In this document: one piece after another, positions 59,150 to 64,000 of the stretch
How positions within the stretch are numbered: the stretch's first letter is position 1
How the letters are laid out: each line of letters opens with the position of its first letter
NCBI RefSeq assembly: GCF_034355335.1
Contig: NZ_CP136422.1
Coordinates: 5,616,501-5,680,500, forward strand
Source of the DNA: Blautia coccoides
GTDB lineage: Bacteria > Bacillota > Clostridia > Lachnospirales > Lachnospiraceae
DNA: 64,000 bases
Direction: 5' to 3'
Notes under the pieces: model-generated
Databases searched by the model: none
What the model was told of the DNA's origin: nothing
The model's input: only the letters and a program-made list of their open reading frames with translations
Program-made: the position numbers and the translations under genes

Positions 59150-60908
59150 AACAGGAATTATCTACGGCATCAACGGTCCCGTCATTTATCTGAAAGGCAA
59201 TACAGGCTTCAAGATGTCGGAAATGGTATACGTGGGAAAGGAAAACCTGGTAGGCGAGGTTATTTCCCTGAAAAAGGATACCACCACTGTTCAGGTTTTT
59301 GAGGAGACCAGCGGTTTAAGACCCGGGGAGACGGTCACTGCCACAGGTGATGCCATCTCTGTTATGCTTGGCCCCGGAATCCTGGACAACATTTTCGACG
59401 GTATCCAGCGTCCCCTCTCTGTCATTGCTGAACAGTCCGGCAAATACATCTCCCGCGGCATGCAGGTAGATTCCCTGGACACAGAGAAAAAATGGGACGT
59501 ACACATGACAATCCGGGACGGTATGGAGGTTCACGGCGGCACCATCATTGCGGAGCTGCAGGAAACCCCGTCCATTGTGCATAAATCCATGGTTCCACCC
59601 CAGGTGGAGGGGATCGTATCCAAAGTAGTCAAGGACGGCTCTTACACTGTAACTGACGTTCTGGCAGTGGTTCAGCTTGCCGACGGCAGCGAATATCCCC
59701 TTAAACTGGCGCAGAAATGGCCTATCCGTATTCCGCGCCCCACAAATAAGCGCTACCCGGCAACCATCCCACTGGTAACAGGACAGCGTATCCTGGACAC
59801 TCTGTTTCCCATTGCCAAGGGCGGCACAGCAGCCGTTCCCGGCGGTTTCGGAACAGGCAAGACCATGACACAGCACCAGATCGCCAAATGGTCAGACGCA
59901 GACATCATTGTCTACATCGGCTGCGGCGAGCGCGGCAATGAGATGACGCAGGTTCTGGAGGACTTTTCAAAGCTCCACGATCCCAAGACCGGCAATGCCC
60001 TCATGGCCCGTACCACGCTGATCGCCAACACCTCCAACATGCCCGTGGCTGCCCGTGAGGCATCCATCTACACAGGCATTTCCCTGGCAGAATATTACCG
60101 GGATATGGGATATGACGTGGCGATCATGGCTGACTCCACTTCAAGGTGGGCTGAGGCTCTGCGTGAGCTGTCAGGCCGTCTGGAGGAAATGCCCGCCGAG
60201 GAAGGTTTCCCGGCTTATCTGGCCTCCCGCCTCTCCGCTTTCTACGAGAGGGCAGGCATGATGCAGAACTTAAACGGCACGGAGGGTTCCGTCTCCATCA
60301 TCGGAGCCGTATCGCCCCAGGGCGGTGACTTCTCCGAGCCTGTGACCCAGAATACCAAGCGTTTTGTGCGCTGCTTCTGGGGTCTTGATAAATCCCTGGC
60401 CTATGCCAGACATTTCCCGGCTATCCACTGGCTCACCAGCTACAGCGAATATCTGGGAGATCTGTCCCACTGGTACAGTGAAAATGTTTCACCCAAATTT
60501 GTAGATGACAGAAACCGCCTGATGGCTATCCTGAACCAGGAGAGCAGCCTGATGGAAATTGTAAAGCTGATCGGAAGTGATGTGCTCCCGGATGACCAGA
60601 AGCTGACTTTGGAGATTGCTAGGGTTATCCGTCTGGGCTTCCTGCAGCAGAACGCCTTCCACCCTGATGACACCTGCGTATCCCTGGATAAGCAGTTTAA
60701 GATGATGGAAGTCATCCTGTATCTGTACAAGCGCTGCAGAAGCCTGATCGCCATGGGTATGCCCATGTCAGTGCTCCGCAGGGAGAATATATTCGAGAAG
60801 ATCATTTCCATCAAATATGATGTTCCAAATGACAAGCTGGAACTGATCGACAACTACATGAAGGCCGTTGACGATTTCTACAACACGGTCATGGAAAAGA
60901 ATGCATAA
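59142..60908 (+). CDS. ntpA: V-type ATPase catalytic subunit A
   Basis: A 588-residue catalytic subunit. Walker A is GGFGTGKTM, preceded by the non-homologous insert typical of A subunits (about residues 115-190). Catalytic-site features are [14 protein letters not shown] and [14 protein letters not shown]. The ATG at 59142 follows GGAGGG and overlaps subunit E by 8 nt; the track start at 59124 is not supported. Subunit B follows 12 nt downstream. Confidence 0.97.
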   Translation: MNRTGIIYGINGPVIYLKGNTGFKMSEMVYVGKENLVGEVISLKKDTTTVQVFEETSGLRPGETVTATGDAISVMLGPGILDNIFDGIQRPLSVIAEQSGKYISRGMQVDSLDTEKKWDVHMTIRDGMEVHGGTIIAELQETPSIVHKSMVPPQVEGIVSKVVKDGSYTVTDVLAVVQLADGSEYPLKLAQKWPIRIPRPTNKRYPATIPLVTGQRILDTLFPIAKGGTAAVPGGFGTGKTMTQHQIAKWSDADIIVYIGCGERGNEMTQVLEDFSKLHDPKTGNALMARTTLIANTSNMPVAAREASIYTGISLAEYYRDMGYDVAIMADSTSRWAEALRELSGRLEEMPAEEGFPAYLASRLSAFYERAGMMQNLNGTEGSVSIIGAVSPQGGDFSEPVTQNTKRFVRCFWGLDKSLAYARHFPAIHWLTSYSEYLGDLSHWYSENVSPKFVDDRNRLMAILNQESSLMEIVKLIGSDVLPDDQKLTLEIARVIRLGFLQQNAFHPDDTCVSLDKQFKMMEVILYLYKRCRSLIAMGMPMSVLRRENIFEKIISIKYDVPNDKLELIDNYMKAVDDFYNTVMEKNA

Positions 60909-60920
60909 GGAGGAACGATC

Positions 60921-62306
60921 ATGGCAATTGAATATCTCGGCTTGAGCGAAATCAATGGACCTCTGGTTGTATTGGAGGGCGTACGTGATGCCTCCTTCGA
61001 TGAAATTGTGGAGTTCAAGGTGGACGACGGTTCCAAAAAGCTGGGCCGAATTGTAGAAATTTATGAAGATAAAGCAGTGATCCAGGTGTTCGAGGGCACA
61101 GAAAATATGTCTCTTCTGAACACCCACACAAAGCTGACAGGTCATCCCATGGAGGTAGAGCTTTCTGCCGATATCCTGGGAAGAACCTTTAACGGTATCG
61201 GAAAACCCATTGACGGCCTTGGTCCTGTTATGCCCGAGGTCCGCTCCAACATCAACGGTCTTCCGCTTAACCCGGTAACCAGGGAATATCCCCGTAACTA
61301 TATCCAGACCGGAATTTCCGCCATTGACGGACTGACTACTTTGATCAGAGGGCAAAAGCTTCCGATCTTCTCAGGAAACGGCCTTCCCCACGATCAGCTT
61401 GCTGCCCAGATCGTACAGCAAGCTTCCCTTGGCGGTGACAGCAATGAAAAATTTGCCATCGTATTTGCTGCCATGGGTGTCAAATACGACGTGGCCGAAT
61501 TTTTCCGCCGTACCTTTGAAGAAAGCGGTGTTGCAGATCACGTGGTCATGTATCTGAACCTGGCAAATGACCCGGTGGTGGAGCGTCTGATCACCCCTAA
61601 AGTAGCACTGACTGCTGCGGAGTATCTGGCATTTGAAAAAGGCATGCACATTCTGGTCATCCTGACAGATATCACATCTTTTGCGGAGGCCATGCGTGAA
61701 GTCTCCTCCTCAAAAGGGGAAATTCCTTCCAGAAAAGGTTATCCCGGATATCTGTACAGCGAGCTGGCAACTCTGTATGAGCGCGCCGGCATTGTAAGAG
61801 GCGGCTCCGGTTCCGTAACACAGATACCGATTCTTACCATGCCCAATGACGATATCACACACCCCATCCCGGACCTTACAGGCTACATCACAGAGGGACA
61901 GATCGTTCTGGAGCGGCAGCTCCACGGGCAGGCGATCTATCCGCCGATCAATGTACTTCCCTCCCTGTCCAGGCTTATGAAGGATGGTATCGGAGAGGGC
62001 TATACAAGGGGCGACCATCAGGACGTAGCCAATCAGCTCTTCTCCTGCTACGCTAAGGTTGGAGACGCTAGGGCACTGGCATCTGTTATCGGTGAGGATG
62101 AGCTTTCACCTCTGGATAAAAAGTACCTGAAATTCGGCGATGCCTTTGAACATGATTTTGTAGGCCAGAGACCGGATGAGAACCGAAGCATTGAAGAAAC
62201 CCTTGACCTGGGCTGGCAGCTTCTGGGCATGATCCCAAGAGACGAACTGGACCGTATCGATACCAAGATCCTGGATCAATACTATCATCCCGTGGAAGAA
62301 GAGTAA
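60921..62306 (+). CDS. ntpB: V-type ATPase subunit B
   Basis: A 461-residue regulatory nucleotide-binding subunit. It lacks a true Walker A; the equivalent loop reads [11 protein letters not shown], as in the family. [36 protein letters not shown] and [15 protein letters not shown] are typical. AAGGAGGA precedes the ATG. Confidence 0.97.
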   Translation: MAIEYLGLSEINGPLVVLEGVRDASFDEIVEFKVDDGSKKLGRIVEIYEDKAVIQVFEGTENMSLLNTHTKLTGHPMEVELSADILGRTFNGIGKPIDGLGPVMPEVRSNINGLPLNPVTREYPRNYIQTGISAIDGLTTLIRGQKLPIFSGNGLPHDQLAAQIVQQASLGGDSNEKFAIVFAAMGVKYDVAEFFRRTFEESGVADHVVMYLNLANDPVVERLITPKVALTAAEYLAFEKGMHILVILTDITSFAEAMREVSSSKGEIPSRKGYPGYLYSELATLYERAGIVRGGSGSVTQIPILTMPNDDITHPIPDLTGYITEGQIVLERQLHGQAIYPPINVLPSLSRLMKDGIGEGYTRGDHQDVANQLFSCYAKVGDARALASVIGEDELSPLDKKYLKFGDAFEHDFVGQRPDENRSIEETLDLGWQLLGMIPRDELDRIDTKILDQYYHPVEEE

Positions 62307-62400
62307 ACCGGACGTACGGGCAGCGCTGTAGATGCGCGGTCCCATTGAATCGTTACAACCAGACACAAAACAGCAAAGACTTTACAGAAAGGGTGATGTT

Positions 62401-63021
62401 ATGGATCCAAATACCTTTCCAACCAAAGGCAATCTCATATTAGCCAAGAATTCCCTGGCGCTGTCCAGGCAGGGCTTTGACCTGATGGATAAAAAGAGAA
62501 ACATCCTGATCCGTGAGCTGATGGAATTAATCGATCAGGCCAAGGACATCCAGGACCAGATCGATATCACCTTCCGTACCGCCTATGCGGCTCTCCAGAA
62601 GGCCAATATGGAAATCGGCATCAACCATGTGCAGGAGATCTCCCGCACGGTGCCTGTGGAGGATTCCATCCGCGTCAAGACCAGAAGTGTCATGGGAACC
62701 GAGATTCCCCTGGTGCAGTCTGATCCGCCGTCAGGGGCTCCCACATATGCCTATTACGGTACCAAAGCCTCTCTGGATGAAGCAAAAGCGGCCTTTGAGA
62801 AGGTAAAACTGCTCACGATCCGCCTGTCCATGGTAGAGAATTCAGCCTACAGGCTGGCTATCAATATTAAGAAAACACAAAAGCGTGCCAATGCGCTGAA
62901 AAATATCACGATCCCTAAGTTTGAGGACTTGACCAAATCCATTTCCAACGCTCTGGAGGAAAAGGAGAGGGAGGAGTTCACCAGGCTGAAGGTGATCAAA
63001 CGGATGCAGAATAAGGGATAA
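62401..63021 (+). CDS. ntpD: V-type ATPase subunit D
   Basis: A 206-residue central-rotor subunit, with long helices at both ends. It has TFPTKGNLILAKNSLALSRQGFDLM at the N-terminus (the family start) and TQKRANALKNITIPKF near the C-terminus. The ATG at 62401, after AAAGGGTG, is preferred over the upstream frame from 62332. It is the last gene of the operon, followed by a strong terminator. Confidence 0.96.
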   Translation: MDPNTFPTKGNLILAKNSLALSRQGFDLMDKKRNILIRELMELIDQAKDIQDQIDITFRTAYAALQKANMEIGINHVQEISRTVPVEDSIRVKTRSVMGTEIPLVQSDPPSGAPTYAYYGTKASLDEAKAAFEKVKLLTIRLSMVENSAYRLAINIKKTQKRANALKNITIPKFEDLTKSISNALEEKEREEFTRLKVIKRMQNKG

Positions 63022-63024
63022 TAC

Positions 63025-63076
63025 AAAAAGGCTGCCTCACTTATGATTGTTAAGTCATTTGTGCGGCAGCCTTTTT
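63025..63076 (+). terminator. Terminator of the V-ATPase operon
   Basis: AAAAAGGCTGCC (63025-63036) and GGCAGCCTTTTT (63065-63076) form a 12-bp stem, with more pairing inside the loop and a terminal T run. Confidence 0.92.
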
Positions 63077-63093
63077 GTGTTATATCTATTATT

Positions 63094-63156
63094 GTAATGG
63101 TTCAGTACCCTCACGATTACGAGCAAAATCCAAGCAGAATCGCCTGTGGCGATGCT
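63094..63156 (+). repeat. Partial copy of the MITE-like element
   Basis: The sequence from 63094 matches the right half of the element at 46867-46999 (read on its minus strand) at about 80% over 63 positions. Both share GTAAYRGTTCAGTRCCCT, GAGCAAAA/AAGCAAAAA and a closing TGGCGATG hairpin (ATCGCC/GGCGAT). The second inverted repeat is missing here. CTATTATT (63086-63093) and TTATTATT (63157-63164) flank it and differ at one base. The rest of the gap to 63342 is AT-rich, with no gene seen; it should hold the pstS promoter. Confidence 0.65.
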
Positions 63157-63342
63157 TTATTATTTTACATTTCTCAAATTTTACATTTCTCACTTTACTT
63201 ACATTTAACATAACTAAGATTTTGTATTTTACTTTCCCCCTTTATACTGAAACTCGTAACAACGACAAATCATCGCAACAATCCGGACAGTCTGGACTGT
63301 TGCAGATCATCAGACATTTCGAGGAAAAAGGAGATCAAAACT

Positions 63343-64000
63343 ATGAAAAGATTAGCAGCAATCGTACTCGCAGGTGTAATGGTATTCGGACTTGCAGCAT
63401 GCGGCAGCAATAACGACACAGGAAACAGTACAGATACAAACTCCACTGCCAACGCAGAGAACAGCACTGATAAAGGAAGTGCGGGCACTTCTGACAGCAC
63501 TTCAGATGCGGGAAGTGAGAAAAACAGTGACTGGGACACCAGCAATGACATCACGGTCGTTTCCAGAGAAGACGGTTCCGGTACACGCGGCGCCTTTGTG
63601 GAACTGTTTGGGATTGAGGAAGAAGTAAACGGAGAGAAAATGGATATGACAACAGAGGAGGCAAACATCACCAATAGTACCTCTGTCATGATGTCCACTG
63701 TAGCACAGGATGAATACAGCATTGGCTATATCTCTCTTGGTTCATTAAATGATACGGTAAAAGCGCTGAAGATTGACGGCACAGAAGCCACAGCAGACAA
63801 TATCAAAGCCGGTACCTACAAAATTTCCAGACCCTTTAATATTGCAGTAAAAGAAGGTTTAAGTGAAGCAGGACAGGATTTCATGAACTATATTCTGAGC
63901 AAAGAAGGTCAGGCTGTTGTGGCAGACAATAATTACATCCCGTTGGATAACGCTGAGGCCTATAGCTCAAACGGAGCTTCCGGAAAAGTTGTTATAGCCG
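63343..64000 (+). CDS. pstS: Phosphate-binding lipoprotein, PstS-like, 3' end outside window
   Basis: The frame is open to the window edge (219 codons seen). A lipoprotein signal ends FGLAACGSN (Cys20). A low-complexity Ser/Thr/Asn/Asp linker (about residues 22-63) follows. The phosphate-binding core has ITVVSREDGSGTRGAFVELFG, with the Ser-Gly-Thr-Arg anion site, then IGYISLGSL and RPFNIAVKE. This is the high-affinity phosphate importer binding protein; permease and ATPase genes are expected downstream. AAAGGAG precedes the ATG. Confidence 0.92.
   Translation, partial: MKRLAAIVLAGVMVFGLAACGSNNDTGNSTDTNSTANAENSTDKGSAGTSDSTSDAGSEKNSDWDTSNDITVVSREDGSGTRGAFVELFGIEEEVNGEKMDMTTEEANITNSTSVMMSTVAQDEYSIGYISLGSLNDTVKALKIDGTEATADNIKAGTYKISRPFNIAVKEGLSEAGQDFMNYILSKEGQAVVADNNYIPLDNAEAYSSNGASGKVVIA

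Overview
The window looks like chromosomal DNA of a low-to-mid GC Gram-positive anaerobe, most likely a Lachnospiraceae member (Blautia-like; the genus is a guess). The signs are strong AGGAGG ribosome-binding sites, TTGACA/TATAAT promoters, lipobox solute-binding proteins, a V-type ATPase, a Gram-positive-style Tad pilus locus without a secretin, and small families (DUF6483-, DUF6171-, DUF4367-, DUF5702-like) that I associate with this family. Family names come from reading the sequence; no database search was run.

Layout. 1-3.2 kb: an ABC-2 exporter operon (two permeases, one cut by the window edge, plus an ATPase) on the minus strand. 3.2-4.7 kb: an IS110-family element with a structured leader that may encode a bridge RNA. 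4.9-6.7 kb: a NarL-type two-component system. 6.7-7.9 kb: a PadR/DUF1700 operon with a perfect 11-bp inverted-repeat operator over its promoter. 8.0-9.9 kb: a 16-bp tandem repeat of 23 units kept in phase, split by an IS256-family element whose 8-bp target duplication is half of one repeat unit. 9.9-19 kb: housekeeping and accessory genes: two small proteins, glutamine synthetase, a beta-CASP metallo-beta-lactamase nuclease, a secreted small protein, a DUF4367-like protein, murG, an ECF sigma factor, a HIT protein, an orphan soluble histidine kinase and a rhomboid protease.

19.3-28.9 kb: a Tad/Flp-type pilus operon on the minus strand: prepilin peptidase, TadZ, TadA, TadB, TadC, a 55-residue Flp pilin, a DUF5702 protein, two TadE-like pseudopilins, a second A24 peptidase and an FHA protein. 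It has a clear promoter at 29131-29159. Just upstream of the last pseudopilin lies an unusual run of about 9-bp GRGGAYATG repeats, each resembling a Shine-Dalgarno plus ATG.

29.3-37.6 kb: an SGNH hydrolase, YbaK, a MATE exporter, cysteine synthase, a small Gly-rich protein, a CapA-like protein, an acyltransferase and malic enzyme. 37.8-46.9 kb: a carbohydrate locus with a YesM/YesN-like two-component system divergent from a binding protein, two permeases, a GH172 enzyme and a second, paralogous binding protein. A 133-bp MITE-like element with perfect 8-bp target duplications lies just after it. 47-54 kb: an NSS transporter, TRIC channel, YqeY, an epimerase-like protein, a SagB-type nitroreductase, tRNA-Lys, thioredoxin, a 47-residue protein and TrmB. 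This stretch includes an unusual fusion of an XRE helix-turn-helix to a complete desulfoferrodoxin-like module with all nine metal-ligand positions present. 54.4-63.0 kb: a complete V-type ATPase operon (H-C-I-K-F-E-A-B-D). The window ends inside a PstS-like phosphate-binding lipoprotein gene.

The observations I would follow first are the HTH-desulfoferrodoxin fusion, the MITE with its target duplication, the 16-bp minisatellite with the datable IS256 insertion, the Shine-Dalgarno-like repeat tract in the pilus operon, and the IS110 leader.
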